Notes under the pieces: generated by a model
What the model saw: only the letters and a program-made list of their open reading frames with translations
Database searches by the model: none
Told to the model about the DNA's origin: nothing
In this document: positions 8,199 through 15,705 of the stretch, piece after piece
Numbering within the stretch: position 1 is the stretch's first letter
How the letters are laid out: each line of letters opens with the position of its first letter
Made by a program: the position numbers and the translations under genes
DNA from: an uncultured Rubrobacteraceae bacterium
GTDB taxonomy: Bacteria > Actinomycetota > Rubrobacteria > Rubrobacterales > Rubrobacteraceae
Direction of reading: 5' to 3'
DNA: 58,836 bases
Assembly: GCA_902806105.1 (NCBI GenBank)
Contig: CADCVI010000245.1
Span: 1 to 58,836 of the forward strand

Positions 8199-9175
8199 CC
8201 GAGCCGGACGCACGGCCGGAGGGGCCGGGGCCCGGCTGGGCCTGCGAGACGAGCGCCGGTCGTCCGCGGCCGGAGGAGCCGGATGGCGTGAGGAACCCCT
8301 TCCAGCGGGACAGGGACAGGATCCTGCACGCCAAGTCCTTCCGGCGCCTGATGCACAAGACGCAGGTCTTTATCTCCCCGGACGGCGACCACTTCCGCAC
8401 CCGCCTCACCCACACCCTCGAGATGATGCAAGTCTCCCGCACCATCGCCCGCGCCCTCGGCCTCAACGAGGATCTGACCGAGGCCATAGCACTCGGCCAC
8501 GACCTGGGCCATGCACCGTTCGGCCACGTCGGCGAGGAGGCGCTCGCTCGTATTCTCCAAGACCACGGCCGTACCTTCCGCCACAACGAGCACTCCTTAC
8601 GCGTCGTGGACTTCCTGGAGAGGGACGGGGCAGGGCTCAACCTCACCCACGAGGTCAGGGACGGCATCCTCAACCATACCGGCAAGGGCTACCCCTCGAC
8701 TCGTGAGGGTGAGATCGTCCGGACCGCCGACCGCATAGCTTACGTCAACCACGACATAGACGACGCGCTGCGCGCCGGGATCATCGCCCCGGAGGACCTT
8801 CCCAGAGGTCCCATCTCCGTGCTCGGCGGCAGCACGAGCGCGCGCATAGATACGCTGGTGCGCGACATGATCCTCGCGTCTCGTGAGGAGCGGAAGATAA
8901 CCCTCTCTCGGAAGGTCCACGAAGCTCTACTAGAGCTCAGGGGCTGGTTGTTCCGGAACGTCTACCACAACCCGAGCCTCCGGCGCTCGGACAGGGCCGG
9001 AACCGTCGTCGCCGCCCTCTTCGAGCACTACCTCGAAAACCCGGAAGAGCGGCCCGAAACTGACCCGGACCCGATAACTCAGACCGTCGACTTCGTCGCC
9101 GGGATGACCGACCGCTACGCCCTGGCGACCTACGAGCGCATCTTCCTGCCGAGGCCCGGCGTGATCCCCTGGTAG
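8195..9175 (+). CDS. dgt: Deoxyguanosinetriphosphate triphosphohydrolase-like protein
   Basis: The 326-residue HD-domain protein belongs to the dGTPase-like family that hydrolyses dNTPs to nucleosides and triphosphate. The motifs are FRTRLTHTLEMMQVSRTIA, supplying a metal-ligand histidine, and GHDLGHAPFGH, supplying the HD pair, followed later by GILNHTGKG. The N-terminus includes the DRDRILHAKSFRRLMHKTQVF block seen in the family. It begins at GTG overlapping the recO stop (GTGA) and ends the operon, followed by a hairpin. The family often lies near dnaG in actinobacteria; here dnaG is 9 kb downstream with accessory genes in between. Confidence 0.93.
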   Translation: MTEPDARPEGPGPGWACETSAGRPRPEEPDGVRNPFQRDRDRILHAKSFRRLMHKTQVFISPDGDHFRTRLTHTLEMMQVSRTIARALGLNEDLTEAIALGHDLGHAPFGHVGEEALARILQDHGRTFRHNEHSLRVVDFLERDGAGLNLTHEVRDGILNHTGKGYPSTREGEIVRTADRIAYVNHDIDDALRAGIIAPEDLPRGPISVLGGSTSARIDTLVRDMILASREERKITLSRKVHEALLELRGWLFRNVYHNPSLRRSDRAGTVVAALFEHYLENPEERPETDPDPITQTVDFVAGMTDRYALATYERIFLPRPGVIPW

Positions 9176-9181
9176 CACGCC

Positions 9182-9214
9182 CGGGCCGCGGCGCCTCGGT
9201 CCGAGGGAGGCCCG
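9182..9214 (+). terminator. Nested GC hairpin after the dGTPase gene
   Basis: CGGGCC at 9182-9187 pairs with GGCCCG at 9209-9214, enclosing CCTCGG/CCGAGG. It sits 7 nt after the dGTPase stop and has no T tract. It may end or pause the long upstream operon. Confidence 0.4.
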
Positions 9215-9320
9215 ACATAGAGAGCGCGGTGTTCGGCTCCCACCTTCGGGTGCGCATCGACGGTGCTGCCGGCGAGGGGCGCAGGGCTTCCGACAACATT
9301 TCAGCCCAAGGAGGTTAGAT

Positions 9321-9902
9321 GTGGAGCGTGTGTGCGTGTTCTGCGGTTCGAGTGAGGGCTCGCGTCCGGGTTACGTCGAGGCGGCGTGGCGCATGGGGGA
9401 GGAGCTGGCCCGGCGAGGGCTCGGGCTGGTTTATGGAGGCGGGAAGGCGGGGCTTATGGGGGCCGTGGCGGATGCGGCGCTGGAGGCCGGCGGCAAGGTG
9501 GTAGGCGTCATACCCGACGCGCTCGTCTCCCGGGAGATCGGGCACGAAGACCTTACGGAGCTTCACGTCGTCGGATCGATGCACGAGCGCAAAAAGATGA
9601 TGGCCGATCTCTCGGACGGGTTCGTGGCCCTGCCCGGGGGCTACGGGACCCTGGAGGAGTTTTTCGAAGTCCTCTCCTGGTCCCAGCTCTCGATCCACGA
9701 GAAGCCCTGCGCCCTCCTGAACGTCTCCGGCTACTGGGAGCCCCTGATAGCCCTGTTCGACCGGACCATCACCGAGGGCTTCGTCCGGCCGGACCACCGC
9801 TCGCTCGTCATGACCGGGGAGGATCCCGGCGAGCTACTCGACAGGATGAAGCTTTATACGCCGCCCTCCAGAAAAAGGTGGGCCGTTCCCGAAGACCGGT
9901 AG
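9321..9902 (+). CDS. LOG family cytokinin riboside 5'-monophosphate phosphoribohydrolase-like protein
   Basis: The 193-residue Rossmann protein has both LOG signatures: GGGKAGLMG near residue 40 and PGGYGTLEEFFEVLSW near 107. Family members release adenine or cytokinin base from nucleoside 5'-monophosphates; bacterial members probably act in purine salvage. It was long misnamed lysine decarboxylase. GTG 9321 follows AAGGAGG by 7 nt. It stands alone between the dGTPase operon and a convergent accessory block, separated from the latter by two hairpins. The C-terminal end MKLYTPPSRKRW is ordinary for the family. Confidence 0.93.
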   Translation: MERVCVFCGSSEGSRPGYVEAAWRMGEELARRGLGLVYGGGKAGLMGAVADAALEAGGKVVGVIPDALVSREIGHEDLTELHVVGSMHERKKMMADLSDGFVALPGGYGTLEEFFEVLSWSQLSIHEKPCALLNVSGYWEPLIALFDRTITEGFVRPDHRSLVMTGEDPGELLDRMKLYTPPSRKRWAVPEDR

Positions 9903-9988
9903 CCCTCGCCGCAACCAGGGTCCGGATCGTCCAGCGAGATGTCGAGGACGATAAACAGGTGAGACCATGGCCGGTGCCTCTGAAAGTC

Positions 9989-10030
9989 TCGTACCCCCCA
10001 CGGCCCTTGTTACAGCCGTGGGGGGTACGA
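9989..10030 (+). terminator. Perfect 16-bp stem-loop, bidirectional terminator candidate
   Basis: Bases 9989-10004 are exactly complementary to 10015-10030, with a 10-nt loop; the stem contains a run of six C:G pairs. It lies between the LOG gene (+) and the convergent membrane-protein gene (-). There is no T tract on either side, so termination is inferred from position and stability. Confidence 0.5.
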
Positions 10031-10072
10031 AACCTGCCGCGAAAATTGTCCCGAACTAGTGTTCTAAGAGCA

Positions 10073-10099
10073 CGTGGCCGACCTCAAGGGCCGGCCACG
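10073..10099 (-). terminator. 8-bp hairpin downstream of the membrane-protein gene
   Basis: CGTGGCCG at 10073-10080 pairs with CGGCCACG at 10092-10099. On the - strand it follows the TAA at 10119 by about 20 nt and is followed by a short T-containing stretch. It may terminate the - strand transcript. Confidence 0.4.
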
Positions 10100-10118
10100 G
10101 TGGGACTGGTTGACTACG

Positions 10119-10964
10119 TTACGGACGGTTGCGGCCGGTCTTCGCGCCCCATGCCCCGCCGAGGGCCCCGCCGATAAACGGGACGAGCAGCGCGAGGATG
10201 CCGGAGACGGTCAGGATGGAGCCGAGGTTCTGCGGTGCCTCCCCCTGGGCCTGCTGCTGGATGTCGCTCGGTACCGCCGGGAGCGTCACGCCCTGAAGGT
10301 TGTCTATGAGGCTGAAACCCACGAGAGCACCGATGATCGCCAGCAGGATCGTGAGTATCAGCAACAGGAGCGGCACGAGCAGGCCGTGCTTGACCCCGGA
10401 ACGGCTGGCCAGGCGGCCGGCCACGTAGCCGCCGATGAGGAACGCCAGAAGAAGCGTCAACAATACCCCGATGAGGGCCGTCGTTCCGCCCTCCGCGCCG
10501 CCACCGACCCCGAGGGCCCCGAAGATGGCGGCCACGATGCCGCCGACGATGCCGCTCAGGATCAGGCTCGCCCCGAGCGCCGCGAGCAGGCCGAAGATGA
10601 CGCTCGTCCAGCTCGTGCCCCTGCTGGAGTCCGCGTCGTTGTGGCGGTCCCTGCTGGAGTCCGCATCATTGCGGCGGTCCCTGCGGTGTTCGGATTCCTG
10701 CTGGCTGCGCCACTCGGGGGAGTCGTCACGAGACCCTCCGCGAGACCCTTCCTGCGAACCGGAACGCTCCTCTCGTGCCCTACCGACGCTCCTCGTTCCG
10801 CCCTCTTGCGGATCGTCCATGTTGCGCCCCTCGGCGTCTATGTTCGGGCCGAGCCGTCCTTCGTCGCGCCCACCGCGGTTTATCTCGACCGCGTCCGGAT
10901 CGTTGCCGTGTGCCCGGGCATCGCCGGGCTCGACCGGCCTACCCTTGTCTCTGTCTCTACCCAT
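10119..10964 (-). CDS. Membrane protein with long disordered N-terminus
   Basis: I do not recognise a named family. The 281-residue product has about 115 hydrophilic, charged, low-complexity residues (R, D, S, G, E) and then four predicted membrane helices near 121-143, 160-178, 188-215 and 248-272. Glycine and alanine are abundant in the helices (GIVGGIVAAIFGALG, FIGGALGGAWGAK), which resembles small glycine-zipper envelope proteins. Residues 96-115 contain a duplicated DRxNDADSSR unit. The ATG at 10964 has a strong GGAAGGAG site. It is the last of five - strand genes that include aquaporin and DUF2382 proteins, which suggests an envelope or osmotic-stress role, but that is inference only. 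Confidence 0.75.
   Translation of the reverse strand: MGRDRDKGRPVEPGDARAHGNDPDAVEINRGGRDEGRLGPNIDAEGRNMDDPQEGGTRSVGRAREERSGSQEGSRGGSRDDSPEWRSQQESEHRRDRRNDADSSRDRHNDADSSRGTSWTSVIFGLLAALGASLILSGIVGGIVAAIFGALGVGGGAEGGTTALIGVLLTLLLAFLIGGYVAGRLASRSGVKHGLLVPLLLLILTILLAIIGALVGFSLIDNLQGVTLPAVPSDIQQQAQGEAPQNLGSILTVSGILALLVPFIGGALGGAWGAKTGRNRP
10621..10680 (-). repeat. Two tandem 30-bp repeats inside a coding region
   Basis: 10621-10650 and 10651-10680 are in-frame direct repeats of 30 bp differing at about three positions. They encode the DRxNDADSSR duplication in the disordered tail of the membrane protein. Confidence 0.85.
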
Positions 10965-11037
10965 GAGTATCTCCTTCCATAGCTTGCTTGCCGGGCTCTC
11001 GCCCGTCCCACGTTGTGGCTGCTGTAACCCTACCGCG

Positions 11038-11052
11038 CCGCCGATCCGGCGG
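11038..11052 (-). terminator. Small GC hairpin after the DUF2795 gene
   Basis: CCGCCG and CGGCGG flank a 3-nt loop, about 27 nt past the DUF2795 stop on the - strand. No T tract follows, so it is a weak terminator candidate. Confidence 0.3.
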
Positions 11053-11078
11053 TCCCTAGCGGGTGGTTCTGGAAGCGA

Positions 11079-11279
11079 TCAACCGCCCTGTAGACCGGCG
11101 ATCACTTCCTGTGGGCCGGAGAACTGGCCGCCGCCGAGGCCCTTGATCTTCTCGATCATGCCCTGCGGTGCGCCGTTTCCCTCGGCCGTCTGGGCCACTT
11201 GGTCCTTGTCTGCCGGCCAGTTGACGCCCTGAAGGTACTTCTGTATGTCCTGCGGGTTGAAACCACCCAACATGTCCAT
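11079..11279 (-). CDS. DUF2795 domain protein
   Basis: The 66-residue protein matches the small DUF2795 family of actinobacteria: QKYLQGVNWPADKDQVAQTA followed by a helix and an FSGPQEVIAGL ending. The family is uncharacterised; members are usually 60-140 residues and often lie near stress proteins. The ATG is preceded on the - strand by AAGGAGG at good spacing. A perfect 8-bp hairpin lies in the untranslated region just upstream. It follows the aquaporin gene after a gap of about 240 nt and probably has its own promoter, which I could not define. Confidence 0.8.
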   Translation of the reverse strand: MDMLGGFNPQDIQKYLQGVNWPADKDQVAQTAEGNGAPQGMIEKIKGLGGGQFSGPQEVIAGLQGG

Positions 11280-11306
11280 CTCTCTGCCTCCTTCTTTGGG
11301 TTTGCT

Positions 11307-11328
11307 CGGAGGTCTTTCCTGACCTCCG
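11307..11328 (-). promoter_or_regulatory. Leader hairpin upstream of the DUF2795 gene
   Basis: CGGAGGTC at 11307-11314 and GACCTCCG at 11321-11328 form a perfect 8-bp stem with a 6-nt loop, 28 nt before the start codon on the - strand. The stem contains a ribosome-binding-site-like GGAGG, so it could be a decoy site or an mRNA-stability element. It could also be chance. Confidence 0.35.
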
Positions 11329-11523
11329 CCTGATCCGGGCGATGCTCTCCACGCTTATTCGAGGACAGCGAACCATCGCTTCTCGGCTCTCGTATCCTGG
11401 ATTGGCCACACCTCCTTCCGTCGCTTCCTTTGAAAGCACGGACGCGACCAGCCCCTCGCTCACGAGACCATGTTGTTCCACTGCCCGTGTCCGTAAACGT
11501 CACTTGCGCCCTTACTCCGCGTC

Positions 11524-12429
11524 TCAGCCCTCGGCCAGGAAGCGGTCGTAGAACAACGCGGCGAGCACGCCGCCGATGATCGGCCCGAGGAGGTACAGCC
11601 ACACGCTAGTTAGGTCGCCCGCCACGAGCATCGGTCCGAGGGCGCGCACGGGGTTGACAGCGCCGCCGGTGATCGGCCCCGCAACAAAAACCCCGACCGA
11701 CAGGGCGAACCCTACCGCTATCGGGGCTATGGCGGCGGGAGCGCGGCCGTCGGTTGCGACCGACACGACCACGAAGACGAGAATGAACGTTACGAGAATC
11801 TCGAGGAGGAAAGCCTGGAGGTCCCCGACCCCCTGCGCCGGGTACGTCGCCGCCAGGCTGGCCTCGTTCCTTCCGGGTCCGCCGAAAGCGAGCCAGGTGC
11901 CCAGCGCTCCGAGCACGGCGCCCAGAAGCTGCGCCCCCAGGTAGAACGGTACGGATCTCCACGGAAACTTGCCGGTGACCGCCATGCCGAGGGTGACCGC
12001 CGGGTTGACGTGCCCCCCGGAGACGTGGCCGACGGACGCGACAACGGCGGCCAGCGCCAGCCCGAAGGCCAGAGCTACCGCCAGGGAGTCGTAGGCCGCG
12101 CCGGCCGTCGGGCGGCTCAGGATGGCCCCGACCGCCACCGCCGTCCCGCCGAAGACCAGGATGAAGGTGCCCACAAACTCGGCCAGCGCAGCCCCGAGGA
12201 TGGGGTCGCTCGTGCTGCTGCCGTAAAGCCCATCTCCCGTGCGCTCTTGTTCCCTGTCCTTCAGCCCGTCTTTCGCCGCACGGCGCATGTCTTCCCTGCT
12301 TATGTGCCGCTCTTCCGTGCCCCGATGAACGTCTGCTCGTCCCGCGCCGTCGGCAGCCCTCGCGGATACCCGACTTCGCTCGGCCTCACGACGCAGATCC
12401 TCTTCTCGCCCGCTTCCTTCGATATCCAA
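11524..12429 (-). CDS. MIP family aquaporin with charged N-terminal extension
   Basis: The core from residue 75 has the aquaporin layout of six helices and two half-helices. The first box is GGHVNPAVT (NPA at 142-144). The second is GGAVNPVRALGP (259-264), where the usual alanine is valine; R262 keeps the selectivity-filter arginine. No aspartate follows the second box, which argues for a water-selective channel and against a glycerol facilitator. Residues 1-74 are hydrophilic and rich in E, R and D, far longer than usual. The start is TTG 12429 after GGAGGGAG; a later start cannot be excluded and would trim the tail. Confidence 0.9.
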   Translation of the reverse strand: MDIEGSGREEDLRREAERSRVSARAADGAGRADVHRGTEERHISREDMRRAAKDGLKDREQERTGDGLYGSSTSDPILGAALAEFVGTFILVFGGTAVAVGAILSRPTAGAAYDSLAVALAFGLALAAVVASVGHVSGGHVNPAVTLGMAVTGKFPWRSVPFYLGAQLLGAVLGALGTWLAFGGPGRNEASLAATYPAQGVGDLQAFLLEILVTFILVFVVVSVATDGRAPAAIAPIAVGFALSVGVFVAGPITGGAVNPVRALGPMLVAGDLTSVWLYLLGPIIGGVLAALFYDRFLAEG

Positions 12430-12652
12430 GGTTTCTCCCTCCTGGAAAGGCTCTCAAACGTAACGTTCCGAAAACACGACCCTCTTGTAGGCGCTGGACC
12501 TGCCGCAGTGAAGCGACGTCGCCCCTGGCCACTTGCGACCGTGCGAACTTCTCGGCACTTGTCCGATCTCCTCCGCCTTCCCTATCGGGCGCGAACTCCT
12601 GTGGCCCTTCCCCGTCCCGAGCAGCCTTCGAGGCGCAAGCGAGGGGGATCTC

Positions 12653-12670
12653 GGCGGCTAACGCGCCGCC
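12653..12670 (-). terminator. Hairpin after the short DUF2382 gene
   Basis: GGCGGC and GCCGCC pair around a 6-nt loop, starting 8 nt past the TAG of the 156-residue DUF2382 gene on the - strand. No T tract. Confidence 0.4.
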
Positions 12671-12677
12671 TGTCCTG

Positions 12678-13148
12678 CTACTGCTGGTGCCGCCCGGTGC
12701 CGGAGGCATCGTCTATCTCGACCTCTTCCTTGCGGACGTCGGCCTCCACGATCTCTTCTTCCTCCACGACCGCCTTCTTGATCCTCAGCTCTTCTTTGAC
12801 CACGGGACGTTTGCTGACGACTACCTCCTCCTCGACCACCGGGATGGAGACCTCGCCGTCCCCGATCTGACCGGGAGCTCCCTCATCGTTCATCGGCACC
12901 CGGTCGACGCTAAGCTCTTCGCGCTTCTTCGGGACCGTCATGCTCTCGCGCTCGGTGCGGACGCTCTTCTTTACGCCGACCTGACCGGCCTCGCGCTCGC
13001 GCACCCCGGCCCTCAACTCTTCTTCGGAGCGCTGCACCCTCAGCTCGTCGCGCTCTTCGAGGTTGCGGGAGTCTCCTGGATTCACGCCCTCTTGGTCGCG
13101 TGGCTCGTCGCCCTCCGAGATGCCCCTGTTCCTGTCGTCACGTTCCAC
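12678..13148 (-). CDS. DUF2382 (YsnF/AvaK) domain protein
   Basis: The 156-residue protein is almost entirely a DUF2382 domain: ELRVQRSEEELRAGVRERE, VPKKREELSVDRV, and a strongly charged end with EEEVVVSKRPVVKEELRI. The domain occurs in stress-induced proteins such as YsnF, but its biochemistry is unknown. It is a close paralog of the C-terminal half of the next upstream gene (13254-14150) and lacks that protein's PRC-barrel, so a duplication with domain loss or a fusion is likely. The start is GTG 13148 after AAGGAGG with 6-nt spacing. It has no signal peptide and no membrane segment. Confidence 0.85.
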   Translation of the reverse strand: MERDDRNRGISEGDEPRDQEGVNPGDSRNLEERDELRVQRSEEELRAGVREREAGQVGVKKSVRTERESMTVPKKREELSVDRVPMNDEGAPGQIGDGEVSIPVVEEEVVVSKRPVVKEELRIKKAVVEEEEIVEADVRKEEVEIDDASGTGRHQQ

Positions 13149-13190
13149 CCTGCGCCTCCTTGTCGTCGCCGTCCTCTGCCCGCCCAGTCA

Positions 13191-13232
13191 TGCGACGGCG
13201 GAAGCTTCCTATCGGAAACTCCCGCCGTCGCA
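13191..13232 (-). terminator. 11-bp hairpin between the two DUF2382 genes
   Basis: TGCGACGGCGG at 13191-13201 is perfectly complementary to 13222-13232; an inner TTCC/GGAA pair closes a 4-nt loop. It follows the stop of the upstream paralog by about 20 nt and precedes the ribosome-binding site of the next. It could terminate, or set the ratio of the two proteins. Confidence 0.5.
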
Positions 13233-13253
13233 GATACTTCTTTGGGGAGGGTG

Positions 13254-14150
13254 CTAGCTGTTGCGGCGGCCCGTGGTGCCGGAGTTGTCGTCGATGTCGA
13301 CCTCCTCCTTGCGCACGTCCTCCTCGACGACCTCCTCGTCCTGCACCACGTCCTTGCGGACCCTGACCTCTTCCTTCACGACGGCCTGCTTGCCGACGAC
13401 TACCTCTTCCTCGACCACCGGCACGGAGACCTCGTCCTCGCCGATCTGGCCCTCGGACGCCTCCTCGTTCACCGCGACCCGGTCGACCGTGACCTCCTCG
13501 CGCTTCTTCGGCACCGCCACCGTCTCGCGCTCGGTCTTCACGCGCTTGCGGACGTTGAGCTTGCCGGCCTCGCGCTCGCGGACCCCGGCCCTGAGCTCCT
13601 CCTCGCTCCTCTGCACCCTCAGCTCGTCCTCGTCCTCGAGGTCTGAGCCCTGGCGCTGGTTGACGCCCTCGTTGTCGGCGGAGTGGCCGCGGAACTCGCC
13701 GGAGTCGGTGTCGCCCTCGACCATGCCCGGGCCGACCCTGCCGGAGTCGTCGTCGTCGTCGGAGGAGCCGGCGTAGGCGCCGTAGGAGCCCCGGTCCTCG
13801 GAGCCTTCCGTAACCGAGAGGCCGTAGTACTCGCGCACCTGGCGCTCGTAGTCCGGCGTGATCTCGTTGTCGTCGTCGAAGCTCGGGGCATCCTTGACGG
13901 TCTGCTTGGGCTGGTTGACCTCTATAAAGCCCTGGCTCTTGTCTACCGTGCAGGCGTCCAGCGGTACCAGCGTGCTCCTGGTGCCGAAGAAGCCCATCTT
14001 CACGCCTATGTACTCGGGCTTGTCGTTCTCGTCCAGAAAGAGATCGTCGACCTTGCCGATCTTCTCGCCGTTCGGGTCGCGGACCGTGTACCCTGCGTAC
14101 TCGTCCTCGACGGCGGTAAACCTGTCGTTTCGCTGCTCGTAATCAGGCAT
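13254..14150 (-). CDS. PRC-barrel and DUF2382 domain protein
   Basis: With the ATG at 14150 (298 aa) the protein has an N-terminal PRC-barrel of about 80 residues (YTVRDPNGEKIGKVDDLFLD, then MGFFGTRSTLVPLDA), an acidic low-complexity linker with runs of D and S, and a C-terminal DUF2382 domain from about residue 175. PRC-barrel plus DUF2382 is a recurrent actinobacterial arrangement linked to general stress, with no proven activity. ATG 14150 has an AAGGGAG site at good spacing; an in-frame start 17 codons upstream lacks one. It is the first gene of the - strand block and is transcribed away from the histidine kinase at 14426. Confidence 0.88.
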   Translation of the reverse strand: MPDYEQRNDRFTAVEDEYAGYTVRDPNGEKIGKVDDLFLDENDKPEYIGVKMGFFGTRSTLVPLDACTVDKSQGFIEVNQPKQTVKDAPSFDDDNEITPDYERQVREYYGLSVTEGSEDRGSYGAYAGSSDDDDDSGRVGPGMVEGDTDSGEFRGHSADNEGVNQRQGSDLEDEDELRVQRSEEELRAGVREREAGKLNVRKRVKTERETVAVPKKREEVTVDRVAVNEEASEGQIGEDEVSVPVVEEEVVVGKQAVVKEEVRVRKDVVQDEEVVEEDVRKEEVDIDDNSGTTGRRNS

Positions 14151-14425
14151 CGTTTCTCCCTTGCTAAGTTGCTTGCACTGAACGTCAGCGTTCGCCGCCA
14201 ACGCTCCTTTGGTATGTCTAGCCTCGATCCCCGCCGCCTAACCCTGTTTTCGGCGGCAACCGGGCGATCCAGACCGAAAGTCGCACGTTTGTGGACCACA
14301 AGGCGTAGGTTTGGACCGCCGAGGACCGAAGACCCCGGTGCATGTGGCCTCCGCGTTGTCCCTCCAGGGGTTTCTTGACCGGTGCCGGTCCTGATGTCGT
14401 GCGCGGTCCTCGGGGGGGAGGTGCT

Positions 14426-15592
14426 ATGCTCACGCCGCTGATAGGGGTCGAGAAGAGGCGAGGACCCATGGAGAGGATGCCGAGGAGTTTGAACGCAGAA
14501 GGGCCGAGGAGCCCGGCGATACTGCAGGCTGCGCGGGTGATCGAGGAGAGGACGGGAGAGATCCTCGATGCGTACGTGCGCCGTCTGGAGCAGGAAGGCA
14601 GCCTTATCATCATCGGCGACGGGAACCCGCGCGAGCGCATAGAGAAGCAGGCCCGCGACGTGCTCGACCGTGCGGTCTCCGTGCTCAGGGGGGAGGAGAG
14701 GTCCCTGCTCGCGGTGGAGGAGGAGATCTACCGGAACATAGAAGACTCGGAGGAGCCCCTCAACCCCCACCCCGACGAGTCGTTCCGCGCCGGGGTGGCG
14801 CTGTGCAAGGCTTCCGTCGCCGTAGTGGTCGACGACCTGACGCCCGGAACTGCCCCCTCGGAGATTGCGGAGGTGGCGCTCTCGGTGCAGGAGATCGTGA
14901 TGGACCGCGTCTCCCGGATGGTCATGGCGTCGTTCGTGGACTACCTGCTCACCAAGGTCAAGGAGACGCAGGGCGAGGAGCGGCGGCGCTTCTCCCGCGA
15001 GCTCCATGATCGCCTGGCCCACGAGATGACGGTCGTCGGGCAGAGCCTGGATCTCTACAGGATCTTGGAGCAGCGCGACCCGCCGAGAGCCCTCGAGAAG
15101 CTGGACCTGGCCCAAAAGACGGCGCACGAGGCGCTGGAGTTGATGCGCCAGTTCTCCCACGAGCTCCGCGAGACCGAGACCTCCAACGGCCTGAGGATAG
15201 CGCTGCAGAACCTGATGCGGATCAGCGTCCCCTCGGGTGTCGACTACGAGGTCGCCTTCGAGGGCGAGGAGGAGCACCTCCCGGACTACGTGCGCGACCA
15301 GCTCTACATGGTTCTGCGCGAGGGCGTGAGGAACGCCATCGCCCACTCCGGCGCGGAGAGCGTGGTGGTCGAGGTAAAGATCTCCCCGAGGGAGGTCGTC
15401 GCCCTCGTCTGGGACCACGGCTCCGGCTTCGAGACCTCGGACGCCGTCTCCGAGGGCATCGGCCTTTCCTCCATGCAGGAGAGGACCGAGCTACTCGGCG
15501 GCACCTTCGAGATCGTCTCGCAGCAGGAGCGAGGAACGACCCTGAAGGTACGCCTGCCCCTGATGCGCGGGAAGAAGGCGAAAGACTTGTAG
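14426..15592 (+). CDS. Soluble NarL-type sensor histidine kinase
   Basis: The 388-residue protein has a C-terminal HisKA_3/HATPase_c kinase: the H-box ERRRFSRELHDRLAHEM with phosphoacceptor H194, the N-box LREGVRNAIAHS (N303), DHGSGF (D330-F335) and GIGLSSMQERTELLGG. Residues 1-185 are helical with no membrane segment or signal peptide, so it senses an intracellular cue. The helical region loosely resembles RsbRD-type N-terminal domains; that is an impression, not a match. ATG 14426 follows a GGGGAGG run; ATG 14468 is possible. The 275 bp to the divergent DUF2382 gene must hold both promoters. The response regulator lies just downstream. Confidence 0.92.
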   Translation: MLTPLIGVEKRRGPMERMPRSLNAEGPRSPAILQAARVIEERTGEILDAYVRRLEQEGSLIIIGDGNPRERIEKQARDVLDRAVSVLRGEERSLLAVEEEIYRNIEDSEEPLNPHPDESFRAGVALCKASVAVVVDDLTPGTAPSEIAEVALSVQEIVMDRVSRMVMASFVDYLLTKVKETQGEERRRFSRELHDRLAHEMTVVGQSLDLYRILEQRDPPRALEKLDLAQKTAHEALELMRQFSHELRETETSNGLRIALQNLMRISVPSGVDYEVAFEGEEEHLPDYVRDQLYMVLREGVRNAIAHSGAESVVVEVKISPREVVALVWDHGSGFETSDAVSEGIGLSSMQERTELLGGTFEIVSQQERGTTLKVRLPLMRGKKAKDL

Positions 15593-15635
15593 GCGTCTCC
15601 TTGGTGCGCTGCGGCACGCCGGAGCGGTCTTCTCC

Positions 15636-15664
15636 TTAACGGTCCCCGTGTCTCGAATTACAAT
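15636..15664 (+). promoter_or_regulatory. Promoter for the response regulator
   Basis: TTAACG (15636-15641) and TACAAT (15659-15664) are separated by exactly 17 nt, matching 4 and 5 of the 6 consensus housekeeping positions. Initiation near 15671 would leave about 35 nt before ATG 15706. This implies the regulator can be made independently of the kinase. Confidence 0.6.
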
Positions 15665-15705
15665 AAACACCTGGTCGGATGGGCCGCGAGGCCCCGGGGG
15701 GTGAC

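Noticed and set aside
12457..12467. Palindrome AACGTAACGTT 28 nt upstream of the aquaporin start
   Set aside because: An 11-bp near-palindrome can occur by chance and no second copy was seen by the other block genes.
12687..13646. A 319-codon + strand frame spanning both DUF2382 genes
   Set aside because: It is antisense to two clear paralogs and rich in L, D and H from complementing E/V/R-rich codons; a typical high-GC shadow frame.
14151..14425. Sigma-B-like promoter (GGTT...GGGTTA) upstream of the PRC-barrel gene, with a second GGGTTA upstream of the membrane-protein gene
   Set aside because: Only part of the GTTT...GGGTAT pattern is matched and the spacing is poor; I could not find it before the other block genes.
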